Shown one piece after another: positions 19,352-27,226 of a DNA stretch of 64,000 nucleotides. A program made the translations under genes and the position numbers. How positions within the stretch are numbered: position 1 is the stretch's first letter; each line of letters opens with the position of its first letter. This stretch comes from Bradyrhizobium manausense. GTDB lineage: Bacteria; Pseudomonadota; Alphaproteobacteria; Rhizobiales; Xanthobacteraceae. The stretch is from positions 62,001 through 126,000 of the forward strand of contig NZ_JAFCLG010000016.1 of assembly GCF_018129685.1 (NCBI RefSeq), written 5' to 3'. Under the pieces are notes generated by a model that did not search any database, was not told where the DNA came from, and was given only the letters and a program-made list of their open reading frames with translations.

Positions 19352-19368
19352 TTCACAACATCTGTGAA
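19352..19368. promoter_or_regulatory. Inverted repeat upstream of small membrane protein
   Basis: TTCACA and TGTGAA separated by five bases, 73-89 bases before the ATG at 19441. It resembles a CRP/FNR-class half-site arrangement in reverse orientation; the regulator is unknown. Confidence 0.4.
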
Positions 19369-19440
19369 CCGCGTCACACTAAGGCCAAGTTGGGTTGGCA
19401 TACTCTGCGCCAGCTTAATTTCGTGTCCGCGGAGATTGTC

Positions 19441-19620
19441 ATGACCAGCATCAGCACCGAGGGACACGCTAATCCTCAGGTTCAATCGTCCCTGTTGCAG
19501 CGAGCGGGCGATCAGGCCTTCACCCTGTCGTTCCTGAGCGCGAGCGCGGTCGCAACCGTGGGCTGGCTTTACGTGCTCGGACAAGGCACCCTCGCCGTCG
19601 CGAGCTGGCTGTTGTTCTAG
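19441..19620 (+). CDS. Small membrane protein
   Basis: 59 residues from the ATG at 19441, with GGAG about eight bases upstream. The polar N-terminal half (MTSISTEGHANPQVQSSLL) is followed by a hydrophobic half (FLSASAVATVGWLYVLGQG). No family recognised. An inverted repeat lies upstream. An in-frame longer reading from 19390 lacks a better start. Confidence 0.5.
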   Translation: MTSISTEGHANPQVQSSLLQRAGDQAFTLSFLSASAVATVGWLYVLGQGTLAVASWLLF

Positions 19621-19632
19621 ACAGAAGCTGGT

Positions 19633-19728
19633 CTAGAAGAAAAGCGGCCGAATCACCGGGGCCAGCTTTACGCTGGCGCAGATGAGCATTCCCCAAAGAG
19701 CAAAATTGATTTGTAGCGCCGCCGCCAT
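19633..19728 (-). CDS. 31-residue membrane microprotein
   Basis: Reads MAAALQINFALWGMLICASV, then KLAPVIRPLFF. It is a single hydrophobic helix with a GGGGAG Shine-Dalgarno-like sequence about six bases before the ATG. It lies alone in the 351-base gap 19621-19971, in which I see nothing else reliable. Candidate only, supported by start signal and hydrophobicity. Confidence 0.45.
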   Translation of the reverse strand: MAAALQINFALWGMLICASVKLAPVIRPLFF

Positions 19729-19971
19729 CGGCCGCTCCCCTTGCAAGTCACGTCCACCCCAGTTTGTAGATTTTGTGACGTAAAATTAGCGGATTGCGCG
19801 CGAAAATTATAGCCCAATATTTCGCCAGTTGTTGTGCGATGCGGTCCGGTCCACAGGGCGCTCGCGCGCCGCGTCGATGACATTCGTCGGACATAAGCGC
19901 GGTCCAGCGCGACGCCCTCTCCCATGAAAATGAAAGAGAGGGCGCCGCGGCTCAACGCTTGAGGCTCGTGC

Positions 19972-20391
19972 TCACATTCCTTCGGCCGGGCAATTCACCA
20001 TCCAGGGAATACCGAACTTGTCGACGCACATGCCAAAGCCCTTGGCCCAGAACGTCTTGCTGAAGGGCATCGTGACGGCGCCGCCGTCGGCAAGCGCGTT
20101 GAACTTGCGCTCGCCCTCAGCGGGGTCCGTGACCGTGAGCGAGATGGAAAAGCCCTGCGGCTTGTGAAAGTGCTCGGGTGGCGTGTCGGAGGCCATCAGC
20201 ACGGCGCCGCCAGGCAGCGTCATCCGCGCATGCATGATCGTCTTCTCGCGGCCAGCCGGTCCGGGGGGCATATCGGATGGCGGCGCGTCCGAGAGGCGCA
20301 TCATGGCGTCGATCTTGCCGCCCAGGACCTTGGCGTAATGGTTGAACGCCGCTTCGCAGGTGTCCTGATAGAACAGATAGGCATTGAGCAT
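19972..20391 (-). CDS. VOC/PhnB-like family protein
   Basis: 139 residues with the glyoxalase/bleomycin-resistance superfold. It starts LNAYLFYQDTCEAAFNHYAKVLGG, the pattern of PhnB-like proteins, and ends GFGMCVDKFGIPWMVNC. The substrate is unknown. It lies downstream of an SRPBCC protein, an ECF42 sigma factor and a DGPF protein on the same strand. PhnB-like and SRPBCC proteins are common companions of such sigma factors, so it may be part of that regulon. A 12-base tandem repeat separates it from the SRPBCC gene. Confidence 0.85.
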   Translation of the reverse strand: MLNAYLFYQDTCEAAFNHYAKVLGGKIDAMMRLSDAPPSDMPPGPAGREKTIMHARMTLPGGAVLMASDTPPEHFHKPQGFSISLTVTDPAEGERKFNALADGGAVTMPFSKTFWAKGFGMCVDKFGIPWMVNCPAEGM

Positions 20392-20432
20392 CGTTTCTCT
20401 CCTCTTCGTTTGCCTGACAGTTTCTTGGTAGG

Positions 20433-20480
20433 TCCTCTTGACAGTCCTCTTGACAGTCCTCTTGACAGTCCCCTTGACAG
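20433..20480. repeat. 12-base tandem repeat, four copies
   Basis: TCCTCTTGACAG occurs three times exactly (20433-20444, 20445-20456, 20457-20468), then once as TCCCCTTGACAG (20469-20480). It fills the gap between the SRPBCC stop and the VOC start. Each copy contains TTGACA on the plus strand. Confidence 0.9.
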
Positions 20481-20501
20481 TCCCTTTGGCGACAGCCGGA
20501 A

Positions 20502-21038
20502 TTACTTCTCGGTGAGCTTCTTCAGACTGACGAGGCCTGCCTCAAAGTCCTTGCCGATCATGGTGTCCATGTTGATGAAGACCTGCATCACCTTGGACAT
20601 CAACGGAGCCGGGCCGTACATCGCCCATGTGACCAGCGTGGCATCGCCTTGCGGCACAAAGGTGAACTCTGCGGTGTTGTGGCCTTCGAAGGGCCGTTCG
20701 AAATCGAGCTTGATGCGGAGTTTCGACGACGCATTCGCTTCGAGGATTTCCATATGGCCGGCGCCAACATTGTTGTTGCCGTCCCATGCATAGGTCGCGC
20801 CTTTCCCCGCCGCAGTTCCCCCATAGATGCGCTTCATCGCGGGATCGCGCCCCTCATAGGGCGACCAGTCGGTCCAGAAGTGGAAATCGGCGACCAGCGG
20901 ATAGATCGCCGCGGCGGGCGCCTTCAGCGCGAGCGAGCGCTCGACACGGAACGTGTCCGGCTTGGTCAGGGCGAAGACGAGGACGCCCGCGATCCCGATC
21001 GCGAGCACGACGGCGATAATGGCAACGGCTTTCCGCAT
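20502..21038 (-). CDS. SRPBCC (START/Bet v1-fold) family membrane-anchored protein
   Basis: 178 residues. One N-terminal helix (about 4-26, AVAIIAVVLAIGIAGVLVFAL) is followed by a SRPBCC domain: FRVERSLALKAPAAAIYPLVADFHFWTDWSPYE, a GNNNVGAGHMEI turn and the C-terminal long helix FEAGLVSLKKL. Such proteins bind hydrophobic ligands. The ATG at 21038 is chosen because the helix begins there. It lies in a same-strand row with ECF42 sigma and DGPF genes; an inverted repeat separates it from the sigma gene. Confidence 0.88.
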   Translation of the reverse strand: MRKAVAIIAVVLAIGIAGVLVFALTKPDTFRVERSLALKAPAAAIYPLVADFHFWTDWSPYEGRDPAMKRIYGGTAAGKGATYAWDGNNNVGAGHMEILEANASSKLRIKLDFERPFEGHNTAEFTFVPQGDATLVTWAMYGPAPLMSKVMQVFINMDTMIGKDFEAGLVSLKKLTEK

Positions 21039-21112
21039 GAATGGCTCCCTTGTTACGGGTTTAAGACGAATGGGAGCGGCGGGGGCCGACAGTTGGCGGA
21101 ACGAATTTTTCT

Positions 21113-21213
21113 CGTCATTCCGGGGCCGTCCGCAGGACCGAACCCGGAATCTCGAGATTCTCAGGTGCGCAATTACGCACCATAGCTCGCCCTTCGGGCG
21201 CCCCGGAATGACG
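21113..21213. repeat. Long inverted repeat with perfect 13-base arms
   Basis: CGTCATTCCGGGG at 21113-21125 and its complement at 21201-21213, with smaller inner palindromes. It lies between the sigma factor stop and the SRPBCC start on the minus strand and may terminate or attenuate the sigma transcript. Confidence 0.8.
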
Positions 21214-21223
21214 CGAAGTCGCG

Positions 21224-22519
21224 TCACTTCGCCTTAACGCCCCGCCGGCTGCCGCCGCCTTTCGGCTGGCTGTCCCGGATCAGGCGATCGAGGTGCATGC
21301 GGATGTGGGCGGCTTCGGCCGACGTGTTGGCGAGCGCGATGGCCCGGTCGAAGGCGACGCGCGCTTCGTCGTTGCGGCCGAGCTGCATCAGGAAAGCGCC
21401 GCGCACGCCGTAGAAATGGAAGTAGTTCGCAAGCTTCGGCGCCAGCGGTTCGATCAGATCGAGCGCGGCTTGCGGTCCGCGCACCTTGGACACCGCAACC
21501 GCGCGGTTGAGCGTCACCACCGGCGACGGCTGCACCACCTCGAGCGCTCCGTAGAGCAGGTCGATCTGGGTCCAGTCGGTCTCATCAGGCGTCGGCGCGC
21601 GCGCATGCAGCGCGGCTATCGCGGCCTGGATCTGATAGGGGCCGCTGCGGCGGTGGCGCATCGCCTTGTCGATTAGGGCGAGGCCTTCCGCGATCATGTT
21701 ACGATTCCACAGCGAGCGATCCTGGTCGTCCAGCAGGATCAACGAACCGTCAGCGGCAAAGCGCGCAGCACTGCGCGCGTGCTGTAGCAGGATCAGCGCG
21801 GTGAGCCCCATGATTTCCGGCTCGCCCTGAAACAAGCGCAGCAACAACCGCGCCAGCCGGATGGCTTCCTCGCAGAGCGGCTTGCGCAACTCGGCCGCAT
21901 CGCCGCTCGCCGAATAGCCCTCGTTGAAGATCAGATAGATCATCGCTGCGACGCCGACGAGCCGCTCAGATCGCTCGATCGCGCCGGGCGTCTCGAACGG
22001 CGTACCGGCTTCCGCGACCTTGGCCTTGGCGCGGGTGATGCGCTGCTCCATCGCGGCCTCCGAAACCAGGAAGGCGCGCGCAATCTGCTTCACGGTGAGA
22101 CCGGAGACGATGCGCAGCGCGAGCGCGATCTGCTGCGTCGCCGGCAGCTGCGGATGACAGCAGATGAACATCAGCCGCAAAATGTCGTCGCGATAGTGCG
22201 AGCCGTCGAGCCGCTCGGCGAGCGCGCCTTCGGCGTCGTCGAGATCGGAGATAGCCTGGTCGTCCTCCGGCAGCGGCTGCTGCTTGCGGCTGCGCCGCAC
22301 CTCGTCGATGGCGACGTTGCGGCCGACCATGATCAGCCAGGCCGCGGGATCCCGCGGCGGCCCGTTCTGGGGCCAGGTCTTCAGTGCGCGCAAGGACGCG
22401 TTTTGAAACGCCTCTTCGGCCGTATCGAGATCGCGGAAATAGCGCAGCAGCGCGCCGACTGCCTGGGGTCGCGCCGAGGTCAGCGCGGTCTCGATCCAGC
22501 CGGTGTCGGCCTCGCTCAC
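21224..22519 (-). CDS. ECF42-type sigma factor with C-terminal TPR-like extension (DUF6596)
   Basis: 431 residues. The sigma2 region (about 20-80: LLRYFRDLDTAEEAFQNA, AAWLIMVGRNVAIDEVRRSRK) and sigma4 region (about 130-175: LTVKQIARAFLVSEAAMEQRITRAKAKV) are followed by a 230-residue helical domain. That domain has the RLVGVAAMIYLIFNEGY block and late TPR-like repeats, diagnostic of ECF42. The extension is thought to replace a separate anti-sigma. A GTG start at 22519 overlaps the TGA of the DGPF gene by four bases, as expected for the usual DGPF-sigma pair. Target promoters are not evident. Confidence 0.93.
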   Translation of the reverse strand: MSEADTGWIETALTSARPQAVGALLRYFRDLDTAEEAFQNASLRALKTWPQNGPPRDPAAWLIMVGRNVAIDEVRRSRKQQPLPEDDQAISDLDDAEGALAERLDGSHYRDDILRLMFICCHPQLPATQQIALALRIVSGLTVKQIARAFLVSEAAMEQRITRAKAKVAEAGTPFETPGAIERSERLVGVAAMIYLIFNEGYSASGDAAELRKPLCEEAIRLARLLLRLFQGEPEIMGLTALILLQHARSAARFAADGSLILLDDQDRSLWNRNMIAEGLALIDKAMRHRRSGPYQIQAAIAALHARAPTPDETDWTQIDLLYGALEVVQPSPVVTLNRAVAVSKVRGPQAALDLIEPLAPKLANYFHFYGVRGAFLMQLGRNDEARVAFDRAIALANTSAEAAHIRMHLDRLIRDSQPKGGGSRRGVKAK

Positions 22520-22884
22520 GCCGAGATTCCCCCGGGCCTGAACACACCGACGGGACGCACCTCATAGGCGCCGCCGGGATTGGCCGAACCAAGGTCGCGC
22601 GCGACATCGAGCGCCTCGTCGAGATTCTTGCAGTCGACGATGTAGAAGCCGAGCAGCTGCTCCTTGGTCTCGGCATAGGGGCCGTCGATCACCAGCGGCG
22701 GATCTTCCTTGCGCAGGGTTGCCGCCGCGGTGGTCGGCAGCAGCCGCGCCACCGGTCCGAGGCGGCCCTGGCTCGTGAGCTTGTCCTGCACCACGGCGAG
22801 CTTCTTCATCACGGCCTCGTCCTGGTCCTTGCTCCAGGAGCCGACGAAGTCCTCATCATGATAGCAAAGGATCGCATAGAGCAT
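22516..22884 (-). CDS. YciI/DGPF protein paired with ECF42 sigma
   Basis: 122 residues: MLYAILCYHDEDFVGSWSK, the DGPF-like signature IDGPYAETKEQLLGFYIVD and the C-terminal GGAYEVRPVGVF. The ATG at 22884 is preferred over GTG 22893 because GGAAGG lies about nine bases upstream. It overlaps the sigma gene by four bases. DGPF proteins are the conserved neighbours of ECF42 and may sense a metabolite; mechanism unproven. Confidence 0.92.
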   Translation of the reverse strand: MLYAILCYHDEDFVGSWSKDQDEAVMKKLAVVQDKLTSQGRLGPVARLLPTTAAATLRKEDPPLVIDGPYAETKEQLLGFYIVDCKNLDEALDVARDLGSANPGGAYEVRPVGVFRPGGISA

Positions 22885-23028
22885 GGGCAGCACCTTCCGA
22901 GAACGCTTGTTTCAAAGACGATCCAATATGCCCCGCCCCGACAGCGCTGCGGAAAAAAACTGCAAGAAAAATCCGGCAGATCGTGTCAAGGAAGATCACC
23001 AAAAGCGGAACCTTATGAGGCACTTCGA

Positions 23029-23994
23029 ATGACCGTGGGTACACTGGCCGTCCTGATCAACAGCACGCAGCAGAACTGGCTGCCGGAGCGCTGGAAGGCC
23101 CGGTTCGATGCGGTCTGCGGCGACCGCCGCGTGGTCCTGCTGCCCGATACCTCCCTCGATCCGGCCGAGGTGCATTACGCCGCGGTTTGGAAGCCGGTGC
23201 CGGGTGACCTCGGCTCCTTTCCCAATCTGCGGGCGATCTTCAATCTCGGCGCCGGCGTCGATGCGCTGATGGCCGACAAGAGCCTGCCCAACGTGCCGCT
23301 GGTGCGCGTGGCCGTGCCTGACCTGACCAACCGCATGACCGAATATGTCGTGTTGCACGTGCTGATGCACCATCGCCAGGAACTCTATTTGCGCGACTCG
23401 CAGCGCGCCAAGCGCTGGGCGCCGCTTTATCAATGGCCGGCGAGCGCGGTCACGGTCGGCGTGATGGGCTTGGGCACGCTGGGTGCGGATGCCGCCGACG
23501 TGCTGCGGCGGCTCGGCTTCCGCGTCGCCGGCTGGAGCCGCAGCCCGCGTACGATCGAGGGCGTCGAATGCCTTCACGGCAGCGCCGGATTGGATGCATT
23601 CCTTCGCAAGACCGACATCCTGGTGTCGCTGCTGCCGTTGACATCAGATACAAACGGCATCCTCAACCGCGAGGTCTTCACCAAGCTCAACCGCACGAGC
23701 CCGCTCGGCCCGCCCGTGCTGATCAATGCGGGCCGCGGCGGCTTGCAGAACGAAGCCGACATCCTGGCCTGCCTCGACGACGGCACGCTGGGCGCCGCCT
23801 CGCTCGACGTCTTCGTTCAGGAACCGCAGCCCGCGGACAGCCGGTTCTGGACCCATCCCAAGGTGGTGCTGACGCCGCACAACGCCGCCGACACCGACGC
23901 GGACGCGATCTCGGCCTATGTCGCCGAGCAGATCGCGCGGTTCGAGGGGGGTGGTGCGCTGGAGAACGTGGTTGACCGCGGGAGAGGCTATTAG
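23029..23994 (+). CDS. ghrA: D-2-hydroxyacid dehydrogenase, glyoxylate/hydroxypyruvate reductase A-like
   Basis: 321 residues. The NAD(P)-binding GLGTLG is at about 146-151, and the catalytic triad candidates are Arg in NAGRGG, Glu in FVQEPQP and His in TPHNAA. Short 2-hydroxyacid dehydrogenases with this pattern reduce glyoxylate and hydroxypyruvate; other 2-oxoacids are possible. The ATG at 23029 has GAGG about nine bases upstream; a much longer in-frame reading is antisense to the DGPF/sigma genes. It stands alone on the plus strand. Confidence 0.88.
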   Translation: MTVGTLAVLINSTQQNWLPERWKARFDAVCGDRRVVLLPDTSLDPAEVHYAAVWKPVPGDLGSFPNLRAIFNLGAGVDALMADKSLPNVPLVRVAVPDLTNRMTEYVVLHVLMHHRQELYLRDSQRAKRWAPLYQWPASAVTVGVMGLGTLGADAADVLRRLGFRVAGWSRSPRTIEGVECLHGSAGLDAFLRKTDILVSLLPLTSDTNGILNREVFTKLNRTSPLGPPVLINAGRGGLQNEADILACLDDGTLGAASLDVFVQEPQPADSRFWTHPKVVLTPHNAADTDADAISAYVAEQIARFEGGGALENVVDRGRGY

Positions 23995-24016
23995 GGCTCG
24001 CTAGCTCTACGCAGTC

Positions 24017-24148
24017 GGTGTCGTCCCGGCGAAGGCCGGGACCCATACCCACAAGGGTAGTTTGGCAGACGATCGCAGCTCGGTACTGCCACCAGCCACG
24101 ATCGATAGATCACGCGGTATGGATCCCGGCCTTCGCCGGGACGACACC
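24017..24148. repeat. Perfect 25-base inverted repeat upstream of the chemoreceptor gene
   Basis: The arms at 24017-24041 and 24124-24148 are exact complements. Each arm also folds on itself (CCCGGC GAAG GCCGGG). It is one of two related elements that bracket the chemoreceptor gene. The 266-base gap holds little else. Confidence 0.9.
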
Positions 24149-24260
24149 GCTATTCTGGCAGGCAGCCCACCCCACACCCATTTGGCCGGTATCCCGTTCA
24201 CCCTCTCTTAGCGAGAAGTTGATAGGCATTGTTAATCAACGCTCAACGAACGAGTCGGAC

Positions 24261-26228
24261 ATGCGAGCGAGCCTTAACCTCAGGATGCGGATCACCGTTG
24301 CGCTGGCACTGACCGCGGCGGCGACCGCGATGATCGCCGTGCTCGGCGCGATGTGGATCATCGCGGGCATCATCGACCGGGCCGACCAGCGGGAACTGCG
24401 CAGCCATTATGATGCGCTGCTGTCGCGGATCGCAGAAGAGTCCCATCGCGCCGCCGCCATGAGCGCGGTCGTGGCCGCGATGCCGGCGACGCAGGAGGCG
24501 ATGGCCAGGCAGGATCGCGAGGCGCTGATGCGTCTGTTCGGGCCCGTATTTGCGGCGACCAAGTCGGAATACGGCGTCGAACAGTTCCAGTTCCATACGC
24601 CGCCCGCCACCTCCTTCCTGCGGGTGCACCAGCCGGCGAAGTTCGGCGACGACCTCTCGAGCTTCCGCAAGACCGTGATCGACGCCAATCAGGAGCACAA
24701 GGTCGTCGTCGGCCTCGAAGGCGGCGTTGCCGGGCTCGGCATTCGCGGCGTGGTGCCGATCGCGCAAGCCGGGAAGCATCTCGGCTCGGTGGAATTCGGC
24801 CTGACCTTCGGCCAGTCCTTTCTCGACGATTTCAAGACCAACCGCCATGTCGACATCGCCTTCCATCTCGCCGACGGCACAGGCTTCAGGCTGTTCGGCG
24901 GCACGTTGAAGGGCAACAGCTTCTTCGAAACGGCCGACTACAGCCGCGCCGCCGGCGGCGACTTCATGGTGAAGCAGGCAAAGCTCGACAAGATTCCGGT
25001 CGCCGCGCTGCTCGGGCCGATCAAGGACTTTTCCGGCAAACCGCTCGGCGCCGTCGAGCTGGTGATGGACAACGCCGATTACGTGGCGTCGGCCGACCGC
25101 GCCTGGTGGCTTTCGCTCGGCATCGCTGCCCTGGGACTGATCCTCGCAGCGATCGTCGGCTATCTCATCGCCCGCGGAATCTCGCGTCCGATCCTCTCCA
25201 TCACGAACGTGATGCGCGAGCTCGCGGACGGCCGCCTCGACGTCGCCGTGCCCGAAGGCAAAGCGAACGACGAGGTCGGCGCGATGGTGAAGGCGGTCGC
25301 GGTGTTCCGCGACAATGCCGTCAACTTCAGCAGGCTCCAGGCCGATCAGCGCGAGGCCAAGGCCCGGTCCGAGGCGGAGAAGCGCCGCGCTTTCGCGGCG
25401 CTTGCCGACAATTTCGAGGCCAGCATCCGCGACGTCGTCACCACGGTGTCGTCGGCGGCGGTCGAGATGGAGCACACCGCGCGCTCGATGTCCGATATCG
25501 TCGAACAGTCGCGCCATCAGACCCGCGCGGTCTCGTCAGCCTCGGCGCTCGCCTCGGAGAACGTGCAGACGGTGGCGGCGGCTGCGGAAGAGCTGTCCTC
25601 GTCGATGACCGAAATCAGCCGGCGGCTCGCACATGCAACCGAGGTGGTGGGCAAGGCCGCGCGCGACGGACAGGCTTCGAATGCACGTGTCCAGAGCCTC
25701 GCAGATGCCGCGCAAAAAATCGGTGACGTCGTTTCCTTCATCAACGGCATTGCCGGCCAGACCAATCTGCTGGCACTGAATGCGACGATCGAGGCGGCGC
25801 GCGCGGGCGAAGCCGGCCGCGGCTTTGCGGTGGTCGCCTCCGAGGTCAAGGCGCTCGCAACCCAGACCGCGAAGGCGACGGAGGAAATCGGCGCGCAGGT
25901 GACGGCGGTCCAGGGCGAGACGTCAGGCGCCGTCGAAGGCATCCAGTCGATCTGCGCGACGATCCACCAAGTCGACGAAATCTCCGCCGCGATCGCCGCA
26001 GCCGTCGGCCAGCAGGGCACGGCAACCCAGGAGATCGCGCAGAACGTCCAGCAGGCCGCCGCGCGCACCGGCGAGGTCTCGCAGAACATCGCCGGCGTCA
26101 CCGACGGCATCGCAGCGACGGGCACGGCGGCGGAAGAGGTGCTGGTGTCGGCAATCGAGCTGTCAAAACAGTCGCAGCGCCTGCGCGACGAGGTGGATCG
26201 CTTCCTCGCACAGATTCGCGCGGCGTAG
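24261..26228 (+). CDS. Methyl-accepting chemotaxis protein with extracytoplasmic Cache domain
   Basis: 655 residues. The first membrane helix (about 10-38), a periplasmic Cache-like sensor domain (about 40-280), the second helix (about 283-302, WWLSLGIAALGLILAAIVGYLIA), HAMP (303-355) and the signalling hairpin follow in order. The hairpin tip FINGIAGQTNLLALNATIEA and the VVASEVKALATQTAKATEEI block are intact. It relays ligand binding to CheA/CheW; ligand unknown. The ATG at 24261 fits the first helix; in-frame upstream starts run through the inverted repeat. It is bracketed by two related palindromes. Confidence 0.94.
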   Translation: MRASLNLRMRITVALALTAAATAMIAVLGAMWIIAGIIDRADQRELRSHYDALLSRIAEESHRAAAMSAVVAAMPATQEAMARQDREALMRLFGPVFAATKSEYGVEQFQFHTPPATSFLRVHQPAKFGDDLSSFRKTVIDANQEHKVVVGLEGGVAGLGIRGVVPIAQAGKHLGSVEFGLTFGQSFLDDFKTNRHVDIAFHLADGTGFRLFGGTLKGNSFFETADYSRAAGGDFMVKQAKLDKIPVAALLGPIKDFSGKPLGAVELVMDNADYVASADRAWWLSLGIAALGLILAAIVGYLIARGISRPILSITNVMRELADGRLDVAVPEGKANDEVGAMVKAVAVFRDNAVNFSRLQADQREAKARSEAEKRRAFAALADNFEASIRDVVTTVSSAAVEMEHTARSMSDIVEQSRHQTRAVSSASALASENVQTVAAAAEELSSSMTEISRRLAHATEVVGKAARDGQASNARVQSLADAAQKIGDVVSFINGIAGQTNLLALNATIEAARAGEAGRGFAVVASEVKALATQTAKATEEIGAQVTAVQGETSGAVEGIQSICATIHQVDEISAAIAAAVGQQGTATQEIAQNVQQAAARTGEVSQNIAGVTDGIAATGTAAEEVLVSAIELSKQSQRLRDEVDRFLAQIRAA

Positions 26229-26250
26229 GAAGAGCGCGATCGCGCCGCAT

Positions 26251-26373
26251 CGTCGTCCTGGCGAAAGCCAGGACCCATTACCCCGAAGGGTCATTGCAGC
26301 GGACGGTGGTCACTTCGAGACTTCGCCAAACGAGATTCGGTGGTTATGGGTCCTGGCTTTCGCCAGGACGACG
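26251..26373. repeat. Perfect 28-base inverted repeat downstream of the chemoreceptor gene
   Basis: The arms at 26251-26278 and 26346-26373 are exact complements. Each arm contains TCCTGGC GAAA GCCAGGA, a hairpin related to the one at 24017-24148 but with a T-A pair where that has C-G. It could terminate the chemoreceptor transcript. Confidence 0.9.
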
Positions 26374-26420
26374 TTGAGGCGAGAGGCCGAGCGAGACGCT
26401 TGCCGTTGTCGCGGCGCAGC

Positions 26421-27119
26421 CTAAGTGTTAGCCCCCACCATCACATCGATCGCGCCTTTGACGATCGCCTCCAGCTCCTTGCGCGGCACGCGCGCGCGGG
26501 AGCGGATGGCGATGGTGTGGATGGTGGCGGAGGCGAGCTGCGCCAGTGCGGATGGATCGGCGCTGTCCGGCAGTTCGCCCTTCTCCTTGGCGCGCCGGAA
26601 GCAGTTCGTGAACGCCTTGTCGAGCTCGGTGAGGCCTTCGATCACCATGGCGCGAATTTCGGGATCGCTCACCGCTTCGGACGCCGCCGTTACCACCGTA
26701 AAGCAGCCGAGCGGGCCGGTCTCCCCGGAGAGATAGATGTGAAGCGCGGCGGCATAGATGCGCTCCAGCCGCTGGCGCAGCGGCATCTCCTGGCGAAAGA
26801 TCACGACCATCGATGCGCGCGCGTCGTCGCGGTAGCGCTGGTAGCTCTTGATGTAGAGCTCGCGCTTGTCGCCGAAGGCGCCGTAGAGGCTTGGCCTGTT
26901 CATGCCGGTGGCTTGGCTGAGATCGTCCAGCGAGGTCGCTGCAAAACCCTGCTTGCGAAACAGATCGAGCGCCTTGCCGAGAGCGATTTCGGGCTCATAG
27001 GCGCGTGGTCGGCCGCGACGCTTAGGCTCGCCGCGGTGCTTGGGTTCGCCGCGGCGCTTGGGTTCGCCGCGGCGCTCGGGTTCGCTGGCAGCAGCTGGCG
27101 GCTTTGATTTTTGTACCAT
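26421..27119 (-). CDS. TetR family regulator with Arg/Pro repeat N-terminus
   Basis: 232 residues. The N-terminal about 38 residues repeat a RRGEPK motif and end RRGRPRAY, like an AT-hook that could grip DNA. The HTH (GFAATSLDDLSQATGMNRPSLYGAFGDKREL) and a TetR_C-type helical domain with GPLGCFTVV follow. It is divergent from the GST gene 107 bases away, and likely controls it and itself. The repeat region is encoded by imperfect 18-base direct repeats (about 27028-27085), so its length may vary between strains. Confidence 0.9.
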   Translation of the reverse strand: MVQKSKPPAAASEPERRGEPKRRGEPKHRGEPKRRGRPRAYEPEIALGKALDLFRKQGFAATSLDDLSQATGMNRPSLYGAFGDKRELYIKSYQRYRDDARASMVVIFRQEMPLRQRLERIYAAALHIYLSGETGPLGCFTVVTAASEAVSDPEIRAMVIEGLTELDKAFTNCFRRAKEKGELPDSADPSALAQLASATIHTIAIRSRARVPRKELEAIVKGAIDVMVGANT

Positions 27120-27172
27120 TTCGCAATTTAATCCTTGACCATCCTCATATTATGCAAGACAGTACAAAAATC
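27106..27172. promoter_or_regulatory. 11-base inverted pair in the tetR-GST intergenic region
   Basis: GATTTTTGTAC (27106-27116) and GTACAAAAATC (27162-27172) are exact complements. The first copy overlaps the first codons of tetR, so part of the match may be coincidental; the second is upstream of the GST start. Could be paired repressor half-sites. Confidence 0.35.
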
Positions 27173-27226
27173 AATCTGGCCAGGTTGAGCGACACTCACA
27201 ATAGGAATTGCCCAGGGAGACACCAG

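Noticed and set aside
19668..19955. 95-residue minus-strand frame in an intergenic region
   Set aside because: No start signal, no family, low-complexity Arg/Ser content; a shorter, better-supported frame in another phase exists at 19633-19728.
20433..20480. CRISPR-like short repeats
   Set aside because: Directly tandem without spacers and only four copies of 12 bases; no cas genes anywhere in the window.
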